A DNA stretch of 64,000 bases from Ilumatobacteraceae bacterium (lineage in GTDB: Bacteria > Actinomycetota > Acidimicrobiia > Acidimicrobiales > Ilumatobacteraceae), in NCBI GenBank assembly GCA_013213745.1, contig JABSQH010000005.1:1-64000 (forward strand), in the 5' to 3' direction. The first letter of the stretch is position 1. Each line of letters starts with the position of its first letter. Made by a program: the position numbers and the translations under genes. Under the pieces are notes generated by a model. The model saw nothing but the letters and a program-made list of their open reading frames with translations, did no database searches and was not told the DNA's origin. This document shows, piece after piece, positions 49,016 to 58,071 of the stretch.

Positions 49016-49768
49016 GTGAACGACTCCCCGAGCGTGGCGGCGGGCTGGTTCCCGGATCCGACCGGCCGGTTCGAGGTTCGATATCACAATGGACGCGCCT
49101 GGACGGCCGACGTCGCCGACGGCGGGCATCGCATGGTCGACCCGCACGGGGTCAGCGCGTCCGCTGTCGCGCCTGCCCGTGCGACGCGCCCACAAGCGCC
49201 CGATGAGCCCGCCCCCAATCGGGCGGCGACCGCGGGGATGATCGTTGCCATCGTCGCCGCGTCGTTGACGTGGCTGCCGTTCGTCGTCGTCGTCGGCGTC
49301 GTGTTGGCCATCGTTGCACTCGGTCTGTCAATCGCAGGGCTGTCACGGTCAGGCACGACCGGCAGCGGACGCGGGTCGGCGATTGCCGGGTTGTCGATCG
49401 CTCTCGGCGCGCTCCTGCTGGCAGTACTCGGCGTCGCCGTGTCAGTGCTCGTGTACACCGAAATCGACGCGTTTCGCACCCCGGGGCCGCACGAAGCAAC
49501 GATCACCGAGTGTGCGCTGAACGACTCGACGGTCACGGCCAGCGGCACCATCACCAACCTCGGCGACGAACAGCGGTCGTACTCGATCGAAGTGGCCATC
49601 GTGCGCGCCGGGACCGACAACGTGCAGCGCTCGCCGCGTGTCGACATCGACGATGTTGCCCCGGGCGCGACCGCGTCGTTCGAGCTCGAAGGCAGTGTCG
49701 GCGTCGACGCGGTCGATTGCCGTATCGAGTCGGTCGACGGACCCCTCCCGTTCGGCGTGGAGATCTAG
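49016..49768 (+). CDS. DUF2510/DUF4190-type membrane protein
   Basis: The 250-residue product begins at GTG 49016. Residues 8-35 form a DUF2510 motif (AAGWFPDPTGRFEVRYHNGRAW), followed by a Pro/Ala linker, two hydrophobic segments near 75-101 and 121-145 with SIAGLSRSGTTGSGRGSAIAG between them (DUF4190 pattern), and an extracellular beta domain of FxLYD type (EATITECALNDSTVTASGTI). Such proteins are common in actinobacteria and of unknown role. Confidence 0.82.
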   Translation: MNDSPSVAAGWFPDPTGRFEVRYHNGRAWTADVADGGHRMVDPHGVSASAVAPARATRPQAPDEPAPNRAATAGMIVAIVAASLTWLPFVVVVGVVLAIVALGLSIAGLSRSGTTGSGRGSAIAGLSIALGALLLAVLGVAVSVLVYTEIDAFRTPGPHEATITECALNDSTVTASGTITNLGDEQRSYSIEVAIVRAGTDNVQRSPRVDIDDVAPGATASFELEGSVGVDAVDCRIESVDGPLPFGVEI

Positions 49769-49782
49769 CGCGCCCGGCGAAC

Positions 49783-50293
49783 ATGCTCCCCGATGGTCGG
49801 CGTGTGGCGAACGGACGGGTGATCTTGTTGTGCGGAACGGCCGGCTCGGGAAAGACCACGCTGGCCACACGATTCGAGGCCCCCGGAGCAGTGCGCATGT
49901 GCCCCGACGAGTGGCTCGTCGATCTCGGTTTCGACCTGTATGACACCGACGCCTGCGTTGCCGTCGAACGTCTCCGGTGGAACCTCACTCGATCTCGCCC
50001 TGCGCAGCGTCATGGTCGTCGAGGAGTGCGAGGTATGGCAACGCTGGGAGCGCGATCTGCGTCGTGCGTTGGCGCGAGCCAACGACATCGCAGTCGAATT
50101 GCACTTCCTCGACGCACCGATCGAGGAGCTGACGGCGCGCATGGCCGCCCGCAATCATGGGTTACCCCAGGGCACTCCATGTATCGACGCTGGTCTCGTG
50201 GCGTTGCGGAACGGCCGAATCCAGCGTCCCGACGCCGACCAACTCGCCTTGTTCGACGCGCCGAGCGAACCGAGCGCTATCGGTCGCGGCTAA
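49783..50293 (+). pseudogene. Frameshifted P-loop kinase
   Basis: The first frame, from ATG 49783, has the Walker A sequence CGTAGSGKTTLATRF and VRMCPDEWLVDLGFDLYD, then VERLRWN. From about 49985 the homologous sequence is in the next frame, one base shifted: LALRSVMVVEECEVWQRWERDL, VELHFLDAPIEELTARM and QRPDADQLALFDAP, ending at a TAA at 50291. Joined, they form a complete AAA_33-type nucleotide or small-molecule kinase of about 170 residues. A single one-base indel explains the break. It is convergent with the ABC exporter and overlaps its 3' end. Confidence 0.75.
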
Positions 50294-52124
50294 CAGCGGT
50301 GGCCGAGACCCATGCGTCGTAGAGCCGACGGTACGCGCCGTGCTGCTCGAGGAGTTCGGCGTGGGGCCCGTCCTCGACGAGTCGTCCGTGCTCCAGCACG
50401 ATGACGCGATCGGCTCGCGCCGCTGTCGACAGACGGTGCGCGATGGCGATCGTGGTCCGGCCGCCGGCCAAGCGTTCGAGCGCGCGGGCGATGCGCACCT
50501 CGGTGAGGGCATCGACCGACGACGTCGCCTCGTCGAGAATCAGCACGTCGGGGTCAGCGAGTCCCGCCCGCAGTAGCGCCACGAGTTGGCGTTCCCCCGC
50601 CGACAGCTGGTCGCCTCGTTCGCCGACCCGACTGTCGAGCCCATCACCCATCCCGTCGATCCAGTCACGAACGCCCAACGTGTCGACGATCTCCTCGATC
50701 CGCTGGCGATCAGCGGCCGGGTCGGCGAAGCCGATGTTGGCAGCGATCGAGTCGTCGAACAGGAACGGTTCCTGCGACACCACCACGAGTCGATCACGCA
50801 GGTCTGCACGGGCGACCATCGTCAACGCGACGCCACCGAGCATGATCTCCCCGAAGGTCGGGTCGGAGAATCGCGCCAGCAACCGTCCGAGCGTGGTCTT
50901 CCCCGACCCGGTCGCACCGACGAGCGCCACCTGCTGTCCAGCAGGAATCGACACATCGATCGCACTCAGCGCCGGCGCCGACATCCCGATTCCGGGGGTG
51001 TCCGCCCGCGCCGGGTAGGCGAAGGTCACGTCGTGCACTTCGATCGCCAGCGGCCCCTCGGGCAACGCGACGGGCTCTGGCGCTGGCGGCGGCCCGATCG
51101 GGAGATCGAGCACGGTCAACACCCGACGCAGCCCGGCGACCGCGGTCTGGGTCTGATCGAGCACCTCGGTGAACGCTGCGATCGGCTCGAGGAAGCGATA
51201 CGTCAAGAACACGAACCCGACGAGGGCCCCGGCGGTGAGGCCACTCGCCGGGCCCTGCCAGACGCCGACACCGATCACCGCCGCAACGGTGAGTGCGGCA
51301 AACACCTCTCCGGACGGAAAGAGAAACGCGCCGATGATCGTCGCTCGGATCTGCGCGTCGGCCTTGTCGGCCACGACCTCGTCGACCTGTTCCTCGATGG
51401 CTTCGCCTGACCCGTAGGCCCGAATGGTGGGCGCGCCCGACACCACTTCGGCGATGGCGCCGAGCATCTCACCGTTGCGCGTCCGCGCCGTGTCGTACGC
51501 CCGCACCAAGCGCGTCTGGACCGCACGCAGCACGAACACCAACGGGATCCCAACCGCGAACGCCACCAACGCCAGTTGCCAGTTGTAGGCCAGCATGACG
51601 GCCGCCACGACGATCATCAGCGTGCCTTCCAGGAGCCATGCCAGCCCACCCCACTGGAAGAACTGGGCGAGCGTCTCGATATCGCTGGTCACCCTGGCGA
51701 CGAGCCCACCCCGCCGCTCTTCGTTGTGGTCGGCCAAGCTCAGCTGGTGGATGTGCCGGATCAAACGGACGCGCAAGTCGTAGAGCGCCCGCTCGCTGCG
51801 TTCACCGAGCCGCTTGGCCGCCCAGCGGAACGACACGGCCGAGATCACGACCGCAACGGCGCCGAGCACGGCCATCTGCACGATCAGGTCGAGCCGTACT
51901 TCGTCTTCACCCACGATCCCGCGGTCGATCGCCTGCTGGATGAGGATCGGCACCACGACCCGGCCGGCGGCACCCAACGCCGCAAGCAGCCACGTCACAC
52001 CGAGGCCCTGTCGGAGGATCGGTGCCTGTTCGAGCCCGCGTCCGATCGTCCGCACCGCCGAGTCGGGCTGACTCGGCGCAATCGTTCCGGCGCGTGCAGC
52101 AAGGGTGGGATCAACAGCGCTCAC
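50277..52124 (-). CDS. Heterodimeric ABC exporter, subunit with the consensus Walker B/switch
   Basis: The 615-residue product has a six-helix exporter domain (about residues 40-345) and a nucleotide-binding domain: Walker A GATGSGKTT, Walker B VLILDEATSSVDA with the catalytic Glu, and switch IAIAHRLST. The signature is LSAGERQ instead of LSGGQ. This complements the partner gene just upstream, which has the opposite set of changes. The substrate is unknown (lipid, peptide or drug). Confidence 0.92.
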   Translation of the reverse strand: MSAVDPTLAARAGTIAPSQPDSAVRTIGRGLEQAPILRQGLGVTWLLAALGAAGRVVVPILIQQAIDRGIVGEDEVRLDLIVQMAVLGAVAVVISAVSFRWAAKRLGERSERALYDLRVRLIRHIHQLSLADHNEERRGGLVARVTSDIETLAQFFQWGGLAWLLEGTLMIVVAAVMLAYNWQLALVAFAVGIPLVFVLRAVQTRLVRAYDTARTRNGEMLGAIAEVVSGAPTIRAYGSGEAIEEQVDEVVADKADAQIRATIIGAFLFPSGEVFAALTVAAVIGVGVWQGPASGLTAGALVGFVFLTYRFLEPIAAFTEVLDQTQTAVAGLRRVLTVLDLPIGPPPAPEPVALPEGPLAIEVHDVTFAYPARADTPGIGMSAPALSAIDVSIPAGQQVALVGATGSGKTTLGRLLARFSDPTFGEIMLGGVALTMVARADLRDRLVVVSQEPFLFDDSIAANIGFADPAADRQRIEEIVDTLGVRDWIDGMGDGLDSRVGERGDQLSAGERQLVALLRAGLADPDVLILDEATSSVDALTEVRIARALERLAGGRTTIAIAHRLSTAARADRVIVLEHGRLVEDGPHAELLEQHGAYRRLYDAWVSATAVSRDR

Positions 52125-53923
52125 GACGGCGTCCCTCGGTCGGCCTCGAAGGCCTCGACCAACTCGCGATATCGCGGCACTGTACGCAGCAAGTCGTCAT
52201 GATCGCCGTGTGCGGCAATCCGGCCACCGTCGACGAACACCACGTCGTTGGCCAACGCGATCGTCGACGGGCGCGTCGCGATCAACACGACCGACGCCGT
52301 GGTCAGGCGACGTCGGAGGTTGCCGAGCACGATCGCTTCGGTCGCCGGATCGAGCGCCGAGGTCGTGTCGTCGAGCACCAACAACGACGGCTCACGAATC
52401 ATGGCTCGAGCGAGCGCCACACGTTGGCGCTGCCCACCGCTCAGGGTGACGCCACGTTCGCCGACGATGGTGTCGAGCGCGTGCGGGAGGTTGCGCACGA
52501 AATCGTCGGCCGCCGCCAGCGACAGTGCATCCCACAACTGATCGTCGGAGAACGATCCACCGAACTCGACGTTCTCGCGAATCGTTCCTGCGAGGAGAAA
52601 CGCCTCCTGGAACACGATGGCGGCCGCGCCGGGCGCTCGGCGCACAGTGCCCGCTGACGGCCCGAGCAGGCCGACGACGAGCTGGGCCACGGTGCTCTTT
52701 CCCGAACCGGTGGGACCGACGACAGCTGTCACCGACCCAGCGGGGAGCGACACCGCCACGTCGGTGATCGTCGGCGGGCTGCCGTCGACATGGGCGAACG
52801 TCACCGCGTCCAACTCCGCCCCCACGCCCGGCGCCGCCGGTTCGATGCGCTTGGCCGGGTCGGGCTCGAGCGGCTCGCTGACGACCTCGTCGATGCGCTG
52901 CCAGGCGGCGATCGAGCGCGGCAGCTCCGACAGCGTGTACCCGATCAGACGGAGCGGGAACACCAACAGTTGGAACAAGAAAATCACCGAGGAGATCTCG
53001 CCGACCGTGAGATCTCCGCTCTCCACTCGCCAGGCGCCGAGCACGACGAGACCGATGTTGACCATCGAGGGGAACGCATCGAGAAACGCCTCGAACCAGC
53101 TACGAATCCTGATCGCAGTGATTCGCGACTCGCGGACGTCGCTCGCAAGATGTGACAGGCGCTCGGTCTCGCGATCCTCGGCGCCGTACGACTTCACCAC
53201 CTGCACGCCCTCGAAACTCTCGTGGACTCCGGCGGAGAAGTCGCCCAATTGATTCTGTGCACGGGCAAAGTGATGCGCCACCGCACGCTCGTAGACGACG
53301 TTGGTGGCGACGAGCAACGGGAAGACGATTGCGGCGACGACGCCCATCGGAACGTCGATGACGAACAACCAGATCGTCGATCCGATCACCATCAACACCG
53401 TGCCGGTGGCGAACGGGATCGGGGCGAGCACGCTGACCGTGGTCTCGGTGTCGACACCGGCTCGAGCGACGAGGTCGCCATCGGCCCGCCGGCTGTGCCA
53501 GGCAATCGGCTGGCGAACGAGCTGATCGACGACGCGACCGGTCAAGGTCTGCGCGACCCGCCACTGCATGGCTGACGCGAATCCACGACGGACGACGATC
53601 GAGATCGCACGGATCACGCCGACTCCGACGATGAGACCGAGACCGGCGAGCACCGTTCCCATGGCCACCTCACCGTCTTCGAAGCGCGGCAGGATCACGT
53701 TGTCGATCACCCGGCCGAGCACCACGCTCGAGACGATCGTCGATGCCGCGAACACCGCCGCACCGGCGATCGCCACCGCAAAGAGCTTCGGGTGGATCAT
53801 CGTGATCGCCGCCAAGAAGCGCGCGTTTCGTCGCAGCCGAGCCAGCCGGCGGCCGTCGTCCACGGGCGCCGGCGCTGCCGGATCATCGACTGCCGCAGAC
53901 ACCGCCGGACGTTCTAGCAGCAC
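52121..53923 (-). CDS. Heterodimeric ABC exporter, subunit with a degenerate ATP site
   Basis: The 600-residue product (GTG start at 53923) has a six-helix exporter domain and a nucleotide-binding domain with Walker A GPTGSGKST and a perfect LSGGQRQR signature. Walker B reads LLVLDDTTSALD, with Asp in place of the catalytic Glu, and the switch reads LIATRPST, with Thr for His. It overlaps the downstream partner by four bases. The two subunits form one active and one inactive ATP site, as in known heterodimeric exporters. Confidence 0.92.
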   Translation of the reverse strand: MLLERPAVSAAVDDPAAPAPVDDGRRLARLRRNARFLAAITMIHPKLFAVAIAGAAVFAASTIVSSVVLGRVIDNVILPRFEDGEVAMGTVLAGLGLIVGVGVIRAISIVVRRGFASAMQWRVAQTLTGRVVDQLVRQPIAWHSRRADGDLVARAGVDTETTVSVLAPIPFATGTVLMVIGSTIWLFVIDVPMGVVAAIVFPLLVATNVVYERAVAHHFARAQNQLGDFSAGVHESFEGVQVVKSYGAEDRETERLSHLASDVRESRITAIRIRSWFEAFLDAFPSMVNIGLVVLGAWRVESGDLTVGEISSVIFLFQLLVFPLRLIGYTLSELPRSIAAWQRIDEVVSEPLEPDPAKRIEPAAPGVGAELDAVTFAHVDGSPPTITDVAVSLPAGSVTAVVGPTGSGKSTVAQLVVGLLGPSAGTVRRAPGAAAIVFQEAFLLAGTIRENVEFGGSFSDDQLWDALSLAAADDFVRNLPHALDTIVGERGVTLSGGQRQRVALARAMIREPSLLVLDDTTSALDPATEAIVLGNLRRRLTTASVVLIATRPSTIALANDVVFVDGGRIAAHGDHDDLLRTVPRYRELVEAFEADRGTPS

Positions 53924-54001
53924 CGTTCCGCTCAGAACGGACCAGTTGCCGGCTCGTCTCGGTCAATCGAGCAGCCGCGGTCGATTCTGTGTGGATGGCA
54001 C

Positions 54002-54007
54002 TAGCGT
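54002..54007 (+). promoter_or_regulatory. Candidate leaderless -10 box for the membrane protein/clgR pair
   Basis: TAGCGT on the plus strand, then 7 bases, then the GTG at 54015. Confidence 0.45.
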
Positions 54008-54014
54008 CGGCGTT

Positions 54015-54554
54015 GTGACCGCGGTCGACGATCGCCTCGAACCCGACGAGCGATCGATATGGCCGCGCCTCGGTCGGCTTGTCGTGATCGTCTCCTTGAT
54101 CGGGCTCGCCGTGTTCTGGGTGTGGGCGCTGTTCTTCGCCTCCAAGGAGGCGGTCAACAAAGTCGACGACCGGGCATGGGCCGCACGCGCTGAGCAGATC
54201 TGTGCCGACGTCCGTCCGCAACTCGCTGCGCTGGAAGTGCAGGAGTCGGCCGATCTCGACGTGCGCGCCGATCTGGTCGTGACCTCGACCGACCTGTTGT
54301 CGCAAATGCTCGACGACGTCATTGCCGTGCCGCCCGCTGACGAGAAAGGCCAGGCGATCGTCCCCGATTGGATCGCCGACTACCGCCAGCTCCTCGACGA
54401 TCGCTACGCCTACGCCGAGCGGCTGCGAGCCGGCGAGAACGTGCCGTTTACCGAAACCGCGTTCCGCGGCGTCCCGATCACCGAACGGATCGAGACGTTT
54501 GCGGCTGACAACGAGATGCGTAGCTGCCGGCCCCCGCGCGGCTCGGTACTGTGA
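54015..54554 (+). CDS. Single-pass membrane protein of unknown function
   Basis: The 179-residue product has about 20 cytoplasmic residues, a hydrophobic segment ([20 protein letters not shown]) and an extracellular helical domain with two cysteines (EQICADVRP and MRSCRP). No family was recognised. Its TGA overlaps the ATG of clgR by one base (TGATG), so the two are likely co-translated. Confidence 0.78.
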   Translation: MTAVDDRLEPDERSIWPRLGRLVVIVSLIGLAVFWVWALFFASKEAVNKVDDRAWAARAEQICADVRPQLAALEVQESADLDVRADLVVTSTDLLSQMLDDVIAVPPADEKGQAIVPDWIADYRQLLDDRYAYAERLRAGENVPFTETAFRGVPITERIETFAADNEMRSCRPPRGSVL

Positions 54555-54946
54555 TGCCCATCGCCCGCGACGACGACCACCACGACGTTCCAGCAGAGCA
54601 CGACGACTCGGCGGGCGAACGAACGGTCGTGCCCTTGTTTCCGATGGTTGATCGACCATCACAACGTCGCCCGCTGCGTCGTCCGCTGCGGGAAGTGTTC
54701 GGTGACGAGCTGCGCCGCGAGCGGCACGAGCAAGGCCGAACTCTCGCCGACGTCGCCGATGACGCGGCGGTCTCGTTGCCCTACCTGAGCGAGGTCGAGC
54801 GCGGCGTGAAGGATCCGTCGTCAGAAGTCATCGGAGCAATCGCCGACGCCCTCGAGTTGCCGGTGCCAGAACTACTGGAACGAGTTGCCCGTGAGCTACG
54901 TGTCGCGACGCAGCGCGACGTCCGTGCGCAGCTCCTCGCGGCCTGA
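54554..54946 (+). CDS. clgR: ClgR-like XRE-family activator of clp genes
   Basis: ClgR activates clpP operons and other stress genes in actinobacteria. The 130-residue product has an XRE helix-turn-helix at about residues 46-105 ([20 protein letters not shown], then [20 protein letters not shown]). It ends QLLAA; a terminal Ala-Ala is the signal by which Streptomyces ClgR is degraded by ClpP. The gene lies tail to tail with clpP2, and their last 51 bases overlap on opposite strands. The assignment rests on motif and neighbourhood. A GTG at 54551 is an alternative start. Confidence 0.85.
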   Translation: MPIARDDDHHDVPAEHDDSAGERTVVPLFPMVDRPSQRRPLRRPLREVFGDELRRERHEQGRTLADVADDAAVSLPYLSEVERGVKDPSSEVIGAIADALELPVPELLERVARELRVATQRDVRAQLLAA

Positions 54947-55531
54947 CGCCACCGCCACCGAGTCCGCCAAGCCGTACGTCACTGCAGCAGCGCCCGTCAA
55001 CACCAGGGCACGGTCGGTGTCGCCGCGAATCTCCTCGGCGGTGTGACCGGTGTGGCGAGCGAGCAACGCCTCCGCCTCGCTGCGCACCCGCGTCAGCTCC
55101 TTGGCCTCGAGCGCCAAATCGCTCAACGACCCGCGGGTCACGTCGGTGTTCGGCTGGTGGAGCAACGCCCGCGCGTGCTCCAACACCGCGCGCTTCCCCG
55201 GCGCTCCCGCGGCGAGCAAGATCGCCGCCGACGACGCAACCTGGCCGACGCACAACGTGGCGATGTCGGGCGCAACGAACTGCATCGTGTCGTAGATCGC
55301 CAACGCCGCCGTCGAGGAACCACCGGGCGAATTGATGTAGAGGTGGATGTCTTGGCCGGGCTGTTGTGCGGCGAGATGGAGGATCTGGGCGACGACGACA
55401 TTGGCCACGCCGTCGTCGATCGGCGTTCCCAGGAACACGATGCGATCGCCTAGGAGCCGGCTGTAGATGTCCGACACTCGTTCTCCCCGGGCCGTGCTCT
55501 CGACCACCGTGGGGATCGTGTAGCTGCTCAT
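54896..55531 (-). CDS. clpP2: ATP-dependent Clp protease proteolytic subunit (second)
   Basis: The 211-residue product is a ClpP serine protease. It has [19 protein letters not shown], Ser100 in GQVASSAAI, His125 in LLHQP and a C-terminal [21 protein letters not shown] with the expected Asp. ClpP1 and ClpP2 of actinobacteria assemble into a mixed tetradecamer that works with ClpX or ClpC. It overlaps the upstream clpP by four bases (ATGA). Confidence 0.93.
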   Translation of the reverse strand: MSSYTIPTVVESTARGERVSDIYSRLLGDRIVFLGTPIDDGVANVVVAQILHLAAQQPGQDIHLYINSPGGSSTAALAIYDTMQFVAPDIATLCVGQVASSAAILLAAGAPGKRAVLEHARALLHQPNTDVTRGSLSDLALEAKELTRVRSEAEALLARHTGHTAEEIRGDTDRALVLTGAAAVTYGLADSVAVASGREELRTDVALRRDT

Positions 55532-56124
55532 GCCGACACTCCGATCGTGCGCGGCCGACGCTCCGGACGGATGTCATCGAGCGAGGTCACGACGTGGTCG
55601 ACGAATCCGTAGTCGCGAGCGGCAGGCGCATTGAACCAACGGTCACGACCGACGTCTTGGGTGATCTGTTCGAGCGACCGTCCGGTGTGTTCGGCGATGA
55701 TCGACCGCATGCGTCTCAAGGTCGAGTCGAGATGTGCTGCCTGGATCTCGACGTCGGCCGCCGATCCCCCCAGTCCCGCACTCCCCTCGTGCATCAACAC
55801 CTGCGCATTGGCGAGCGCAAACCGCTTGCCGGCCGCTCCCCCGCACAACAACACCTGCCCCATGCTCGCGGCGAGACCGACCGCCACCGTGGCGACGTCG
55901 TTGGGCACGAGCTGCATGACGTCGTACATGCCGAGCCCGGCGAGCACGGAACCGCCAGGCGAGTTGATGTACACGCTGATGTCGGATGCGGGATCGTCAC
56001 TCGACAGCACCAGCAACTGAGAAACAACGCGGTTGGCGAGCGCGTCGGTCACCTCCTCGCCAACCACGATGATGCGCTGTTCCAGGAGGCGGTCGGCGAG
56101 GGCTGGTGAGGCAAAGGTGTCCAT
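55528..56124 (-). CDS. clpP1: ATP-dependent Clp protease proteolytic subunit (first)
   Basis: The 198-residue product has [19 protein letters not shown], the nucleophile Ser87 in LAASMGQ, His112 in LMHEGS (usually MHQP) and an Asp near 155 in QDVGRDRWF. The catalytic triad is complete. It is first in the clpP1-clpP2 operon and has two dyad elements in its 74-base upstream gap. Which copy corresponds to ClpP1 or ClpP2 of mycobacteria was not determined by alignment. Confidence 0.92.
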   Translation of the reverse strand: MDTFASPALADRLLEQRIIVVGEEVTDALANRVVSQLLVLSSDDPASDISVYINSPGGSVLAGLGMYDVMQLVPNDVATVAVGLAASMGQVLLCGGAAGKRFALANAQVLMHEGSAGLGGSAADVEIQAAHLDSTLRRMRSIIAEHTGRSLEQITQDVGRDRWFNAPAARDYGFVDHVVTSLDDIRPERRPRTIGVSA

Positions 56125-56146
56125 GCCGTGCAGGCTGACTCGACGA

Positions 56147-56161
56147 CCGCTCGTCGAGCGG
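56147..56161. promoter_or_regulatory. 15-base inverted repeat before clpP1 (candidate operator)
   Basis: CCGCTCG-T-CGAGCGG is a perfect 7-base inverted repeat, 23 bases upstream of the clpP1 start. It has the CGC...GCG arms of reported ClgR boxes but with seven, not five, bases between them. It is a candidate ClgR site. Confidence 0.45.
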
Positions 56162-56163
56162 CG

Positions 56164-56182
56164 ATTCTGCCGACTGCAGAAT
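56164..56182. promoter_or_regulatory. 19-base inverted repeat before clpP1
   Basis: ATTCTGC-CGACT-GCAGAAT is a perfect 7-base inverted repeat. Read on the minus strand its second arm (CAGAAT) could double as a -10 box. It may instead act as a terminator hairpin after the acyltransferase gene, though no T-run follows. Confidence 0.45.
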
Positions 56183-56198
56183 GTTGCTCCCTCGACCG

Positions 56199-56843
56199 CT
56201 ACGCCAGCGAGCGGATGACGCGCGCCGGCGCGCCGGCGGCGACGGAAAAGTCGGGGACGTCACCGGTGACGACACTGTTCGCTCCGACGACGACATGCCG
56301 ACCGATCTGAGCTCCCGGCAGCACGACCGTGCCGTGTCCGAGCCAGCTCCCGTCACCGATACGCACGGGACGCTCCGGCATCAGCTGCTGTGAGATCGGC
56401 CGGTGGAGGTCTGCATAGCCGTGATTCTGGTCGGTGATGTAAACGTGATGCCCCGTCCACACGTCGTCGCCGATGACGATCTCCAGATGACCAACGATGC
56501 TCGATCCCTTGCCGATCAGACACCGGTCACCCACCCGCACGACCGGGTCGGTGACCATCGCTTGTCCGGGGACCATGCCGGCCGACAACGTCGCGTTCGG
56601 CCCGAACACGGTACGCGTCCCGATGTGGATGTACTGCTCGTTGTACAGCGCATTCACCGGGAAACACAGCACACTCTCGGCGCCCATGGCACCGAAGCGC
56701 CGACCACGACGAGAGTGCGGGCCGATCGCTCCGAGCTCGGACAACACATCCCAACCGGCGTGGACGACCTCGCTCGCCGCCCGCTTCGCCGCCGTCAGCA
56801 CGCGCTGACGGCGCGTGTCGGGCAGCGGGGCTCGTTCGAGCAT
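56199..56843 (-). CDS. Hexapeptide-repeat acyltransferase
   Basis: The 214-residue product has about 65 helical N-terminal residues and a left-handed beta-helix with isoleucine-rich hexads (RVGDRCLIGKGSSIVGHLEIVIG, GDDVWTGHHVYITDQNH, then IGDGSWLGHGTVVLPGAQIGRHVVVGANSVVTGDV). This is the O-acetyltransferase fold used on sugars and other acceptors; the acceptor is unknown. ATG 56843 follows TAGCGT by 8 bases. It diverges from the P1 peptidase gene. Confidence 0.88.
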   Translation of the reverse strand: MLERAPLPDTRRQRVLTAAKRAASEVVHAGWDVLSELGAIGPHSRRGRRFGAMGAESVLCFPVNALYNEQYIHIGTRTVFGPNATLSAGMVPGQAMVTDPVVRVGDRCLIGKGSSIVGHLEIVIGDDVWTGHHVYITDQNHGYADLHRPISQQLMPERPVRIGDGSWLGHGTVVLPGAQIGRHVVVGANSVVTGDVPDFSVAAGAPARVIRSLA

Positions 56844-56851
56844 GGTCGCCG

Positions 56852-56857
56852 ACGCTA
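56852..56857 (-). promoter_or_regulatory. Candidate leaderless -10 box for the acyltransferase
   Basis: TAGCGT on the minus strand, then 8 bases, then the ATG at 56843. Confidence 0.4.
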
Positions 56858-56867
56858 GCGGCCGACC

Positions 56868-56873
56868 TACGAT
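56868..56873 (+). promoter_or_regulatory. Candidate leaderless -10 box for the P1 peptidase
   Basis: TACGAT on the plus strand, then 6 bases, then the GTG at 56880. The two divergent leaderless start codons (56843 and 56880) are only 36 bases apart. Confidence 0.4.
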
Positions 56874-56879
56874 CCGGCG

Positions 56880-57956
56880 GTGCCGCGCACTCCACCGCCC
56901 ACCCCGTTCGGTTCGATTCTCGACGTTCCCGGAATCGAAGTCGGGCACCATCAGCGTCGCGGACGCGGCTGGGAGACCGGAACGACAGTGCTCAGCGCCC
57001 CGCATGGAGCAACGCCAGGTGTCGACGTGCGCGGCGGCGGTCCCGGCACGCGCGAAACCGATGCCCTCGAGCCGCACAACCTGGTCGACACGATCCATGC
57101 CATCTGCTTGACCGGCGGCAGCGCCTACGGGCTGAGTGCCGCCGATGGCGTGATGGAGGTGCTCGAGTCCCGCCAGCTCGGCGTGCCGGTGACCGGAGGC
57201 GTCGTGCCCGTCGTGCCCACCGCTGTGATCTTCGACCTCGGGCGGGGCGGCGTGTTCGGCAACCGCCCCGATGCGAGCTTCGGGGCCCGCGCCACGAGAA
57301 ACGCCAGCCCCACCGCCCACCGATGGGGGTCGGTCGGCGCGGGCACGGGCGCCCGCGCCGCCGTGCTGCAGGGCGGGATCGGCACCGCATCAGCCGTTGT
57401 CGACACGCCCACAGGAGCCCACCTCACCGTCGGCGCCGTGGCGGTCGTGAACGCCCACGGCAGTGTGGTCGATCCGGCGACGGGCCGTCTGTGGGAGGCG
57501 CCGGCGCGAACGCGGCCGCGCGGCCCGGAGTTGCGCGCCTTGCGGAACGCGCTGGAAACGCCGGCCGATGCCGCCCGCGGCCGGCGTCTCAACACCACGA
57601 TCGGCGTCGTCGCTACCGACGCGGCGATGACCAAGGCCGAGGCGGGCAAGCTCGCATCGGTGGCCCACAACGGGCTGGCGCGGGCCGTGCGCCCCTCACA
57701 TTCGCTCTTCGACGGTGACACCGTCTTCGCCTTGGCCACCGGCGAGCAGCAGATCACTGCCGACGCCACCCGCTTCGAGGTTCCAGCGACCTACCCGGGG
57801 GCGTTGAACGCCCTGTTCGCGGCGGCGGCCGACGTGTTCGCGCTGGCGTGCACACACGCCATCTTGAGCGCCACCTCGCTCGGCGCAGCGGCCTATGCCG
57901 ACCTGTGTCCGACGGTGGCAGCGGCCAACGGCGTGCCGCCCCCGACTCACCGCTGA
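56880..57956 (+). CDS. P1 family peptidase (DmpA-like aminopeptidase/esterase)
   Basis: P1 enzymes are N-terminal-nucleophile hydrolases that self-cleave. The 358-residue product has IEVGHHQRRGRGWETGTTV, the conserved TGGSAYGLSAADGV, GAGTGARAA and the cleavage/nucleophile site LNTTIGVVATDAAM, where the Thr after Asn is expected to become the new N-terminus. The substrate (D-amino acid amide, peptide or ester) is unknown. The start is GTG at 56880. Confidence 0.9.
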   Translation: MPRTPPPTPFGSILDVPGIEVGHHQRRGRGWETGTTVLSAPHGATPGVDVRGGGPGTRETDALEPHNLVDTIHAICLTGGSAYGLSAADGVMEVLESRQLGVPVTGGVVPVVPTAVIFDLGRGGVFGNRPDASFGARATRNASPTAHRWGSVGAGTGARAAVLQGGIGTASAVVDTPTGAHLTVGAVAVVNAHGSVVDPATGRLWEAPARTRPRGPELRALRNALETPADAARGRRLNTTIGVVATDAAMTKAEAGKLASVAHNGLARAVRPSHSLFDGDTVFALATGEQQITADATRFEVPATYPGALNALFAAAADVFALACTHAILSATSLGAAAYADLCPTVAAANGVPPPTHR

Positions 57957-58058
57957 CCAGCGCATCGTCGACGACCTGATGCGCCGCCGATCCCCGTCGC
58001 CGAACAGGTGCGTCGGCCGTCACGCCGCGGCGCGTTGGGCGGCCATGGTGCGGACCGC

Positions 58059-58064
58059 TAGTTT
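58059..58064 (+). promoter_or_regulatory. Candidate leaderless -10 box for panB
   Basis: TAGTTT on the plus strand, then 7 bases, then the GTG at 58072. The preceding stretch 57957-58058 holds no other clear feature. Confidence 0.4.
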
Positions 58065-58071
58065 GCTGTGT

